Source: an uncultured Oscillospiraceae bacterium (GTDB lineage: Bacteria > Bacillota > Clostridia > Oscillospirales > Ruminococcaceae). From it: a stretch of DNA of 64,000 nt. The stretch is taken from contig CAJUSD010000011.1 of assembly GCA_910589145.1 (NCBI GenBank), positions 22,306-86,305 on the forward strand. The letters are read 5' to 3'. Both the position numbers and the translations under genes were made by a program. Shown here one piece after another: positions 15,849 to 23,297 of this stretch (positions are counted from its first letter, which is position 1; each line of letters opens with the position of its first letter). A model generated the notes under the pieces. The model was not told the DNA's origin. It searched no databases and was given only the letters and a program-made list of their open reading frames with translations.

Positions 15849-15883
15849 CCGGGATTCCCGCCAGACAGGCGGAATCCGGTTTT
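15849..15883 (+). terminator. Terminator-like hairpin inside the operon (rpmD-rplO)
   Basis: Arms 15849-15862 and 15868-15879 pair with two bulges around an AGACA loop, followed by TTTT at 15880-15883. It is a GC-rich stem with a short T tract, so it may be a partial terminator or processing site that lowers expression of rplO-secY-adk relative to upstream genes. Confidence 0.45.
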
Positions 15884-15929
15884 GTAAATGAAAGCAAGGA
15901 GCTATCCCATACAAGGAGGCGCGAATCAT

Positions 15930-16370
15930 ATGAAACTCAATGAACTCAGCCCAGCCCCCGGTTCCAACCACAAGGCGTTCCGTGTGGGCAGGGGTCACGG
16001 CTCCGGCAGCGGAAAAACCGCTGGTAAGGGCCATAAGGGTCAAAATGCCCGTTCCGGCGGCGGTGTACGTCCCGGCTTTGAGGGTGGCCAGATGCCCCTT
16101 CAGAGACGTATCCCCAAGAGGGGCTTTAACAATATTTTCGCAACCCATTACGCGGCGGTGAACGTTTCCGCCCTGAATGCCTTTGAGGATGGTGCTGTTG
16201 TCAACGCCCAGGCGCTGGTAGAAGCCGGTATCCTGAAAAAGACCCTGGACGGCGTAAAAATTCTTGGCAACGGTGAACTCAGCAAAAAGCTGACCGTCGA
16301 AGCAGCGGCTTTTTCCGCGTCCGCGAAAGAGAAAATCGAAAAGGCGGGCGGGAAAGCTGAGGTGAAGTAG
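15930..16370 (+). CDS. rplO: 50S ribosomal protein L15
   Basis: L15 is a late-assembly 50S protein. Starting at the ATG at 15930 (MKLNELSPAPGSN) gives 146 residues; an AAGGAGG box lies upstream. The glycine/arginine-rich extension VGRGHGSGSGKTAGKGHKGQ and the following RPGFEGGQMPLQRRIPKRGF motif are typical. The stop is 2 bases before secY. Confidence 0.96.
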   Translation: MKLNELSPAPGSNHKAFRVGRGHGSGSGKTAGKGHKGQNARSGGGVRPGFEGGQMPLQRRIPKRGFNNIFATHYAAVNVSALNAFEDGAVVNAQALVEAGILKKTLDGVKILGNGELSKKLTVEAAAFSASAKEKIEKAGGKAEVK

Positions 16371-16372
16371 GG

Positions 16373-17668
16373 ATGATCGAGACTCTTAAAAATGCGTGGA
16401 AGATCGCGGATTTAAGAAAGAAACTCCTTTACACCCTGCTGATCATCTTCATTTTCCGCATTGGCTCTGCAATTCCCCTTCCTTATCTGGACCCTGCAGC
16501 GCTTCAAAACATGATTAACGCCAATGGAAGTCTGTTTGGATATTTGAACATCCTCTCCGGCGGTTCTTTTGGTCAGGCGACTTTGTTCGCTCTGTCCATT
16601 TCCCCCTACATTACGTCCAGCATCGTCATTCAGCTCCTTGCCGTCGCCATCCCCTATCTGGAACGTCTTTCCAAAGAAGGCGAGGACGGCAGGAAGAAAC
16701 TGAATAAGATCACCAGGTATACAACCATCGGTCTGGCTCTGTTCCAGTCGATAGCCTACTACTTTATGTTCCGCAATATGTATGCGGTTTCCTATCGGGA
16801 CGGTTTCCAGGGCGTATTTGCTGCACTGGTAATTATCCTGGCGCTGACCGCAGGAGCATGTATTGTAGTTTGGCTGGGCGAATGTATCAATGACAAAGGA
16901 ATCGGCAACGGAATTTCTATTCTGCTGTTTGCGGGCATTGTTTCCCGCGGGCCCTCTGTGGCGGTGCGTATGTTTACCTACCTCCAATGGGGTTTTGAGG
17001 GAGACACTAAGTTTATTTTCTTTGTCCCGCTGATTCTCCTTATCTTTTTGGCGCTGATTGCTTTTATTATAGTGATGACCAACGCCGAGCGGCGCATTCC
17101 CGTCCAATATGCTAAACGTATGGTAGGACGGAAAATGTACGGGGGCCAGAGTACTCATATTCCGATTAAGGTCAATATGTCTGGTGTTATGCCTATCATT
17201 TTTGCCAGCTCCCTGCTGGCTATCCCTGGAACCATTAAGGGTTTTGTGGATCCTAACGCAGAACGGTGGGTAGGCAAGTTCCTTGGACTGTTTGACTACA
17301 ATCAGTGGCTGTACGCCCTACTGTATTTCCTGCTTATTATCGCCTTTAACTACTTTTATGTGGCGATACAGTATAATCCCCTGGAAATCTCCAACAATCT
17401 GCGCAAAAATAATGGAACTGTTCCGGGTTATCGTCCCGGCAAGCCAACCACCGATTTTATTACTAAGGTAATTTCCAAGGTTACACTGCTGGGTGCGTTT
17501 TTCCTGGCTGTCATCGCTATACTACCGATTGCGGTGGGTGCGGTTACTCAGATGAACATCGCCTTGGGCGGTACAACTGTTATCATCGTAGTAGGCGTGG
17601 CAATGGATACTGCCCGTCAGCTTGAATCACAGATGATGATGCGCCATTATAAAGGTTTCCTGGAATAA
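16373..17668 (+). CDS. secY: Protein translocase subunit SecY
   Basis: SecY is the channel of the SecYEG translocon in the cytoplasmic membrane. The 431-residue protein shows about ten hydrophobic segments. Signature stretches are GSAIPLPYLDP (first periplasmic region), ISPYITSSIVIQLL (plug and second helix region), and the cytoplasmic loop NAERRIPVQYAKRMVG. It is directly coupled to rplO, as in most bacteria. Confidence 0.97.
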   Translation: MIETLKNAWKIADLRKKLLYTLLIIFIFRIGSAIPLPYLDPAALQNMINANGSLFGYLNILSGGSFGQATLFALSISPYITSSIVIQLLAVAIPYLERLSKEGEDGRKKLNKITRYTTIGLALFQSIAYYFMFRNMYAVSYRDGFQGVFAALVIILALTAGACIVVWLGECINDKGIGNGISILLFAGIVSRGPSVAVRMFTYLQWGFEGDTKFIFFVPLILLIFLALIAFIIVMTNAERRIPVQYAKRMVGRKMYGGQSTHIPIKVNMSGVMPIIFASSLLAIPGTIKGFVDPNAERWVGKFLGLFDYNQWLYALLYFLLIIAFNYFYVAIQYNPLEISNNLRKNNGTVPGYRPGKPTTDFITKVISKVTLLGAFFLAVIAILPIAVGAVTQMNIALGGTTVIIVVGVAMDTARQLESQMMMRHYKGFLE

Positions 17669-17741
17669 TTTAAAAGCAATGACCCTGCAACCTAAACATC
17701 CGCACGCAAGACAATACGTTGGAAAGGAAGGAGCATACCCT

Positions 17742-18374
17742 ATGAAAATCATCCTTCTGGGAGCGCCGGGCGCCGGAAAAGGCACCCAGGCAGAGGTTAT
17801 CAGCAGACATTTAAACGTCCCAGCCATCAGTACTGGCAATTGTCTGCGGGAAGCGGTTCGAGCCGGTTCCCCCCTGGGCTTAAAGGCTAAAGACGACATG
17901 GACAACGGCAGATTGGTGCCGGATGATGTGGTGATCGGTGTAGTGAAAGACCGTATTGCTATGGACGACTGCAAAAATGGGTATATTCTGGACGGCTTCC
18001 CCCGCACTGTGGCCCAGGCGGAAGCATTGGAGGCCATGGGAGTAGAAATTGACCGGGTCGTTGACCTGGAAGTCCCGGACGAAACCATCAAACGCCGCCT
18101 TTCCGGTCGGAGAGTCTGCGAAGGCTGTGGGGCTTCTTACCATTTGGACTACAAGCCCTCAAAACAGGAAGGAATTTGCGATTCCTGCGGCAAAGCACTT
18201 ATTATCCGCAAGGATGATGAGCCTGCCACTGTTCAGGATCGTTTGGACGTTTACCATCGGCAAACCGAGCCGGTAAAGGCGTTTTATTCTGCCAAGGGCA
18301 AGTTGTTCCAAGTGGAGGGCCAGGAAAAAGTGGAAGATACTTCCGCACTGGTTCTGAAAGCTCTGGAGGCGTGA
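17742..18374 (+). CDS. adk: Adenylate kinase, zinc-lid type
   Basis: Adenylate kinase converts ATP + AMP to 2 ADP in the cytosol. The 210-residue protein has the P-loop GAPGAGKGT at residues 7-15, the NMP-binding region and the DGFPRT motif at 84-89. The lid carries four cysteines (126, 129, 146, 149), the zinc-binding form common in Gram-positives. AAGGAAGGAG precedes the chosen ATG; longer open sequence upstream is not homologous. Confidence 0.97.
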   Translation: MKIILLGAPGAGKGTQAEVISRHLNVPAISTGNCLREAVRAGSPLGLKAKDDMDNGRLVPDDVVIGVVKDRIAMDDCKNGYILDGFPRTVAQAEALEAMGVEIDRVVDLEVPDETIKRRLSGRRVCEGCGASYHLDYKPSKQEGICDSCGKALIIRKDDEPATVQDRLDVYHRQTEPVKAFYSAKGKLFQVEGQEKVEDTSALVLKALEA

Positions 18375-18388
18375 GGAATGACGATATC

Positions 18389-19192
18389 ATGATTACTCTG
18401 AAAACGCGCAAGGAACTGCTGGCTATGCGGGAGGCAGGGAGGATTTCTGCCCAGGCTCTGCTGGAGGCCGGGAAACATATCCGCCCTGGTATGACTACAA
18501 AAGAGCTGGATCGCATTCTGTATCAATTTATCCGCTCCAAAGGCGCTGTCCCTTCCTTTCTAGGGTACGGCGGTTTTCCTGGAACTGCCTGCATCTCCAT
18601 CAACAACGAAGTTATCCACGGTATTCCCGGTTCCCGGAAAATCCGGGAAGGGGATATTGTAAGCGTGGATGTGGGGGCTCTTTATAATGGGTTCCATGGT
18701 GACAACGCTTATACCTTTGCGGTGGGGAAGATTTCCCCGGAAGCTCAAAAGCTTTTGGATGTGACGCGTGAGAGCCTGAAACGGGGCATTGCGGCAGCGC
18801 AGCCAGGAGCGCGTCTGGGGGATATCGGTTACGCTGTACAAAGTTACGTGGAGGCAAACGGTTTCGCCGTGGTGCGTAAGTATGTGGGGCATGGTGTGGG
18901 CCGGGATATGCACGAGGCTCCAGAAGTTCCTAATTTTGGGAAGGCGGGCCGGGGTGTTCGGCTGGCTCCAGGTATGACCATCGCCATAGAGCCGATGATT
19001 AATGTTAAGGGCGCTGATGTGCGGGTTCTGGGAGATAAGTGGACAGTAGTGACTTCCAGCGGTAGTTTGTCTGCCCATTTTGAAAACACTATCGCCATTA
19101 CCGAACGCGGTCCGGTGATCTTAACTGATCCCAGCGAGGCCGAGGAAATTCAACCTGTTCCACCTCTCCAGAAACAAGAGGAAAGGATATGA
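18389..19192 (+). CDS. map: Type I methionine aminopeptidase
   Basis: This metalloenzyme removes the initiator methionine from new proteins. The ATG at 18389 gives MITLKTRKELLAMREAGRI, the standard N-terminus, and 267 residues. Metal ligands can be placed at Asp95 and Asp106, with His78 in the substrate pocket, the GHGVGRDMHEAPEVPN motif and the C-terminal HFENTIAIT glutamate. A GTG at 18371 overlapping adk is an alternative start. The C-terminal tail is slightly extended and acidic. Confidence 0.95.
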   Translation: MITLKTRKELLAMREAGRISAQALLEAGKHIRPGMTTKELDRILYQFIRSKGAVPSFLGYGGFPGTACISINNEVIHGIPGSRKIREGDIVSVDVGALYNGFHGDNAYTFAVGKISPEAQKLLDVTRESLKRGIAAAQPGARLGDIGYAVQSYVEANGFAVVRKYVGHGVGRDMHEAPEVPNFGKAGRGVRLAPGMTIAIEPMINVKGADVRVLGDKWTVVTSSGSLSAHFENTIAITERGPVILTDPSEAEEIQPVPPLQKQEERI

Positions 19193-19509
19193 GCATGAGA
19201 CGGCTGCAAGCCCAGCCTGAGTTGCATCCGGGGCAGGCAGTTCTGTCCTTGGCTGGAAGGGACGCAGGAAAACTTATGGTTGTGCTGGAAGCGGCAGAGG
19301 GATTCGCCCTGGTGGCGGATGGCAAAAGGCGCAGGCTGGCTGCTCCCAAACGCAAACGGATCAAACATCTGCGGCCTATTGGCCCAATCCTGGAACCAGC
19401 AGCGGTTACCACTGACCGCCAACTGCGGAAAGCCCTTTTCGCTTTGACGGAAAAGCACTGGGAAACAGATCAGCAGCAAGCTGCGGCAGACAGCAGCCGA
19501 CGTGTATAG
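19189..19509 (+). CDS. KOW-domain RNA-binding protein, L14e-like
   Basis: A 106-residue basic protein found between map and infA in many Clostridia. The KOW-like core LHPGQAVLSLAGRDAGKLMVV at about residues 12-32 is followed by the FALVADGKRRRLAAPKRKRIKHL stretch, which resembles archaeal/eukaryotic L14e. Its role is not established; a ribosome-associated or assembly function is inferred from the operon. The C-terminal tail is variable and polar. It overlaps map by 4 bases. Confidence 0.85.
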   Translation: MSMRRLQAQPELHPGQAVLSLAGRDAGKLMVVLEAAEGFALVADGKRRRLAAPKRKRIKHLRPIGPILEPAAVTTDRQLRKALFALTEKHWETDQQQAAADSSRRV

Positions 19510-19522
19510 AGGAGGTATTTGC

Positions 19523-19741
19523 TTGGCGAAAGACGACGTGATTGAGATAGAGGGTACCGTTTTGGAAGCCCTTCCCAACGCCACCTTTACAGTGGAGCTG
19601 CCCAACGGGCATAAGATACTGGCTCATATTTCCGGCAAGCTGAGGATGAATTTCATCCGCATCCTGCCTGGCGACAAGGTGACGGTGGAAATGTCCCCCT
19701 ACGACTTAACAAAAGGACGCATTACCTGGCGTTCCAAATAA
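19523..19741 (+). CDS. infA: Translation initiation factor IF-1
   Basis: IF-1 is a 72-residue OB-fold protein that occupies the ribosomal A site during initiation. The sequence AKDDVIEIEGTVLEALPNA and the HISGKLRMNFIRILPGDKV motif are diagnostic. The start is a TTG at 19523 with GAGGAGG upstream. Confidence 0.96.
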   Translation: MAKDDVIEIEGTVLEALPNATFTVELPNGHKILAHISGKLRMNFIRILPGDKVTVEMSPYDLTKGRITWRSK

Positions 19742-19854
19742 ACGCCGGGAAACCCGGCAGCCCATTAAACCAAAGCAACTCAAACAAATCCGCATCAAAC
19801 CAATACGATGTGCGAAGAACGACGGTGTAAAGCCGCCTAAGGAGGTAATTTCAA

Positions 19855-19968
19855 ATGAAAGTAAGACCTTCCGTAAAGCCCATCTGCGAAAAATGCAAGA
19901 TCATCCGGCGCAAAGGGCGCGTTATGGTAATCTGTACGAACCCGAAGCACAAACAGCGCCAAGGCTGA
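19855..19968 (+). CDS. rpmJ: 50S ribosomal protein L36
   Basis: A 37-residue zinc-ribbon protein, MKVRPSVKPICEKCKIIRR, with ligands Cys11, Cys14, Cys27 and His32. TAAGGAGG lies upstream of the ATG. It is in the standard position between infA and rpsM. The 113-base gap before it holds only a small GCCGGG/CCCGGC hairpin (19744-19758) without a T tract. Confidence 0.96.
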   Translation: MKVRPSVKPICEKCKIIRRKGRVMVICTNPKHKQRQG

Positions 19969-20001
19969 TGGACGATTGATAAATGGAGGTGCAAAAGAAG
20001 T

Positions 20002-20370
20002 ATGGCTCGTATAGCTGGTGTTGATCTGCCCAGAGAAAAACGGGTAGAGATTGGCTTGACCTATATTTTCGGCGTAGGGCGCAAGACAGCCAACGACATC
20101 CTCGCTGTGACTGGGATTAACCCAGACACCCGTGTCAAGGATTTGACCGAAGAGGAAGCTGCCAAACTGCGCGAACACATTGAGAAACACCTGATTGTGG
20201 AAGGCGATCTCCGCCGTGAGACAGCCCTGAATATTAAGCGTTTGGTAGAAATTCAATGCTACCGGGGCGTTCGTCACAGAAAGGGTCTGCCAGTACGCGG
20301 ACAGCGTACTAAGACAAATGCCCGTACCCGCAAAGGTCCCAAGAAGACCATTGCCAACAAGAAGAAATAA
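20002..20370 (+). CDS. rpsM: 30S ribosomal protein S13
   Basis: S13 bridges the 30S head to the 50S subunit and touches the P-site tRNA. The 122-residue protein starts ARIAGVDLPREKRVEIGLTY and contains the RHRKGLPVRGQRTKTNARTRKG signature with a lysine-rich tail. The ATG follows GGAGG. Confidence 0.97.
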   Translation: MARIAGVDLPREKRVEIGLTYIFGVGRKTANDILAVTGINPDTRVKDLTEEEAAKLREHIEKHLIVEGDLRRETALNIKRLVEIQCYRGVRHRKGLPVRGQRTKTNARTRKGPKKTIANKKK

Positions 20371-20390
20371 GGTAAGGAGGGAACAGAAGA

Positions 20391-20801
20391 ATGGCTAAAG
20401 CTTCAAATGGGAAAAAAGCCGTCGCGGCACGAGTCAGGAGACGCGAACGCAAAAACGTTGAACGCGGCGCAGCCCATATTCAGTCCACCTTTAATAATAC
20501 AATTGTCACCATTACAGACACCCAGGGCAACGCCCTTTCTTGGGCCAGCGCAGGCGGCCTTGGATTCCGGGGTTCAAGAAAATCCACCCCCTATGCAGCG
20601 CAGACTGCTGCGGAAACCGCTGCTAAAGCTGCTATGGAACATGGCCTGAAGACAGTGGAAGTGTATGTAAAGGGTCCTGGTTCCGGCCGTGAAGCAGCAA
20701 TTCGTGCTTTGCAGGGCGCGGGGCTGGAAGTTACAATGATTAAAGATGTTACCCCTATCCCGCATAACGGCTGCCGTCCGCCTAAGAGACGCCGCGTATA
20801 A
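20391..20801 (+). CDS. rpsK: 30S ribosomal protein S11
   Basis: S11 lies in the 30S platform near the Shine-Dalgarno/anti-SD helix. The 136-residue protein has a basic N-terminal arm, then HIQSTFNNTIVTITDTQGN and the C-terminal DVTPIPHNGCRPPKRRRV motif. GGAGG precedes the ATG. Confidence 0.97.
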   Translation: MAKASNGKKAVAARVRRRERKNVERGAAHIQSTFNNTIVTITDTQGNALSWASAGGLGFRGSRKSTPYAAQTAAETAAKAAMEHGLKTVEVYVKGPGSGREAAIRALQGAGLEVTMIKDVTPIPHNGCRPPKRRRV

Positions 20802-20828
20802 GCAATACGAAAAGGAGGTAAAAGCGAG

Positions 20829-21422
20829 ATGGCTAAGAACAGAGAACCTGTATTGAAAACCTGTAAGACCCTTGGGCTGTCCCCCGCCGTCCTCGGCGTG
20901 ATGAAGGAAACCACCCGCAATATGAAGCAGAAACGCCGCAAACAGAGCGAATACGGCGTACAGCTCAACGAGAAGCAGAAAGTTAAATTCATTTACGGCG
21001 TGCTGGAGAAACCTTTCTACCATTATTATGAAATGGCAGTTAAGGCCAATGGCATTACCGGTGAAAACCTGCTCCAATTTTTGGAGAGACGTTTGGACAA
21101 TGTAATTTTCCGTCTGGGCTACGCCAGTACCCGTCGGGAAGCCAAGCAGCTTATTAATCATGGCCATTTTACCATTAACGGCCAGAAAGTAAATATTCCT
21201 TCTTATCTGGTAAAGCCGGGAATGGTTATTGCTGTTAAAGAAGGAAGCCGCAGCTCTGCCAAGTTCAAGGCGTTAGCTGAAGCCAATGCAGTAGCAGTAG
21301 TACCCAAGTGGCTGGAACGGGATTTGGAACATTTCAGCGGCAAAGTAATTGCTATGCCGGCCAGAGATGATATTGACTACGACGTTCAGGAACACCTCAT
21401 CGTGGAGCTTTACTCCAAATAA
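20829..21422 (+). CDS. rpsD: 30S ribosomal protein S4
   Basis: S4 nucleates 16S rRNA folding. The 197-residue protein lacks the zinc-cysteine N-terminus of longer forms. The S4 RNA-binding domain begins near LERRLDNVIFRLGYASTRREAK (about residues 90-111) and includes HGHFTINGQKVNIPS. AAAGGAGG precedes the ATG. A GC-rich 76-base gap separates it from rpoA. Confidence 0.97.
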   Translation: MAKNREPVLKTCKTLGLSPAVLGVMKETTRNMKQKRRKQSEYGVQLNEKQKVKFIYGVLEKPFYHYYEMAVKANGITGENLLQFLERRLDNVIFRLGYASTRREAKQLINHGHFTINGQKVNIPSYLVKPGMVIAVKEGSRSSAKFKALAEANAVAVVPKWLERDLEHFSGKVIAMPARDDIDYDVQEHLIVELYSK

Positions 21423-21498
21423 TGTGGATAGCAACCGGCAAGGGAATGTGGATATACTGGCTGGGCGGCTGACGCCCGCCGCATAAGGAGGGTTACTT

Positions 21499-22467
21499 GT
21501 GAACGAGTTCAAAAAGACGAAAAGTCCTGAGATCGAGATAGCCGAGATCGCGCCGGACGGTTCCTATGGGCGATTTATCTTTGAGCCCCTTGACCGGGGG
21601 TTTGGGATGACCATAGGCAACAGTCTGCGTCGTGTGCTGCTCTCCTCGCTTCCTGGCGTTGCCGTCACATCTGTAAAGATTGATGGGGTACAGCACGAGT
21701 TTTCAACCATTCCAGGGGTGAAGGAAGACGTTACTGAAATCGTCCTGAACCTGAAGGGACTGCGAGCAAAGCTCTACTGCGACGTGCCGAAAAAGATACG
21801 CATTGAAGCCAAAGGCGAATGCGTTATAACGGCTGGCTCCATCATCCCCGACTCGGACGTTGAAATACTCAATCCAGATATGCACATCGCCACCCTGGGC
21901 ACCGGCGCGGAGCTGCATATGGAGATGACGCTGGGGAGAGGCAAGGGCTATGTGCCCGCAGAACAGAACAAACTGCTGGATCGGGATCAAAACGTCATTG
22001 GCGTGATTCCTATGGACAGCATTTATACTCCTGTTCTAAAGGTTCATTATGCTGTGGAAAACCAGCGTGTCGAACAGAAAACAGACTATGACAAGTTGAT
22101 TCTTGAAATATGGACAGACGGCACCATTGCCGCCGACGAGGCTGTCTCACTGGGAGCCAAGGTCCTCAACGACCATCTCGTGAAGTTTATGGACCTCTCG
22201 TCAGAGGTTTACAGCACCGAACCTGTTGTAGAGAAGGAAGACAGCGGTAAGGATTCCATCCTGGAGATGACCATTGATGAGCTTGACTTGTCTGTTCGCT
22301 CCTCCAACTGCCTGAAACGCGCTGGGATCAACACCGTCAAAGAGCTGATCAGCAAATCCAAGAGCGAGATGATGAAGGTCCGCAATCTGGGAACCAAGTC
22401 TTTGGAAGAAGTTATTTCAAAACTTGTCAGCCTTGGATTCCAGCTCAACGACGAAGACGAACAATAA
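21499..22467 (+). CDS. rpoA: RNA polymerase subunit alpha
   Basis: The 322-residue alpha subunit dimerises to start assembly of RNA polymerase. The N-terminal domain contains PLDRGFGMTIGNSLRRVLLSS (about residues 32-52). The C-terminal domain that binds UP elements and activators begins around residue 250 with TIDELDLSVRSSNCLKRAGI and ends GTKSLEEVISKLVSLGF. A GTG start is preceded by TAAGGAGGG. Confidence 0.97.
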   Translation: MNEFKKTKSPEIEIAEIAPDGSYGRFIFEPLDRGFGMTIGNSLRRVLLSSLPGVAVTSVKIDGVQHEFSTIPGVKEDVTEIVLNLKGLRAKLYCDVPKKIRIEAKGECVITAGSIIPDSDVEILNPDMHIATLGTGAELHMEMTLGRGKGYVPAEQNKLLDRDQNVIGVIPMDSIYTPVLKVHYAVENQRVEQKTDYDKLILEIWTDGTIAADEAVSLGAKVLNDHLVKFMDLSSEVYSTEPVVEKEDSGKDSILEMTIDELDLSVRSSNCLKRAGINTVKELISKSKSEMMKVRNLGTKSLEEVISKLVSLGFQLNDEDEQ

Positions 22468-22493
22468 AAACCATGGTAAAGGAGTGAATTTCG

Positions 22494-22835
22494 ATGCCAG
22501 GTACTAGAAAACTGGGCAGATCTTCCGACCATAGAAAAGCGATGCTCCGCGCTATGGTCACTTATCTGCTGGAAACCGGCAAAATCGAGACCACTGTGAC
22601 ACGGGCCAAAGAGGTCCGTTCAATGACCGAGAAAATGATTACCATCGCCAAAGATGATTCCCTGCACGCAAAACGGCAGGTGTACTCCTTTGTAACAAAA
22701 GAATCTGTTGCCAAGAAGGTTTTTGACGAAATTGCGCCTAAATATAAGGAAACCAACGGCGGTTACTCCCGTATTATCCGCATTGGACCGCGTAGAGGCG
22801 ATGCCGCGGAAATGGCTATCATTGAACTGGTATAA
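22494..22835 (+). CDS. rplQ: 50S ribosomal protein L17
   Basis: L17 is the last protein of the superoperon and lies at the bottom of the 50S subunit. The 113-residue protein starts PGTRKLGRSSDHRKAMLRAM and ends YSRIIRIGPRRGDAAEMAIIEL, both diagnostic. A strong terminator follows after 42 bases. The ecfA/truA/rplM/rpsI genes that often follow in Firmicutes are not here. Confidence 0.97.
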   Translation: MPGTRKLGRSSDHRKAMLRAMVTYLLETGKIETTVTRAKEVRSMTEKMITIAKDDSLHAKRQVYSFVTKESVAKKVFDEIAPKYKETNGGYSRIIRIGPRRGDAAEMAIIELV

Positions 22836-22877
22836 TTAGGGATTAGATTCCCTCCGGTTCGTATATATAGCAAATTA

Positions 22878-22920
22878 GGCCCGTTCCCTGCCATAAGAGC
22901 TGGGGGAACGGGCCGCTTTT
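22878..22920 (+). terminator. Terminator of the ribosomal superoperon
   Basis: An 11-bp GC-rich stem (22878-22888 with 22904-22914) is followed by GCTTTT. It is placed 42 bases after rplQ and closes the roughly 16-kb transcription unit. Confidence 0.85.
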
Positions 22921-22974
22921 ATGCGAAAAGTCTAAAATGGAAACACCCTAAAATAAATTTAAAAAGGTTTAAAG

Positions 22975-23125
22975 AACCAGGGAACTTTCCTCAAAAGTTC
23001 CCTGGCCGCCAGTTCAGCTTTGCTGAACTGAGCTTGCAAGGCACGAAATACCCCTGCCTGCAAAAGGATGAATCTTTATCTAAAAGGGGAAAAAAGCCCG
23101 TTTGCGAAAGCAAAATTCCCTGTTG
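22975..23125 (+). repeat. Dispersed repeat family 1, reference copy
   Basis: This intergenic element holds the palindrome AGTTCAGCTTTGCTGAACT (23011-23029), followed by a GCAAGGCACGAAATACCCC segment. It ends with the segment TTTGCGAAAGCAAAATTCC (23101-23119). Related copies are at 38806-38905 (reverse), 41100-41240, 51305-51400, 60765-60815 (reverse) and within 63125-63335. No gene is seen in the 22836-23297 gap. Confidence 0.75.
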
Positions 23126-23297
23126 GGAGTACTTTGCTCAGACTTCATAAAACATTATAATGGGGGGATAAAAGGGCTTTTTAACCTAGCGAATTCTAAT
23201 TTGCAGATATTTTCCCCGTTAAAACAAACATAAATCCTGGTTTCCGGTATCAAAGACACCCGTGGTATACATCTCAGGCTGTGACCCGCACATTGGG

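Noticed and set aside
16412..17158. 248-residue open frame antisense to secY
   Set aside because: Highly charged shadow of a membrane-protein gene; no start signals.
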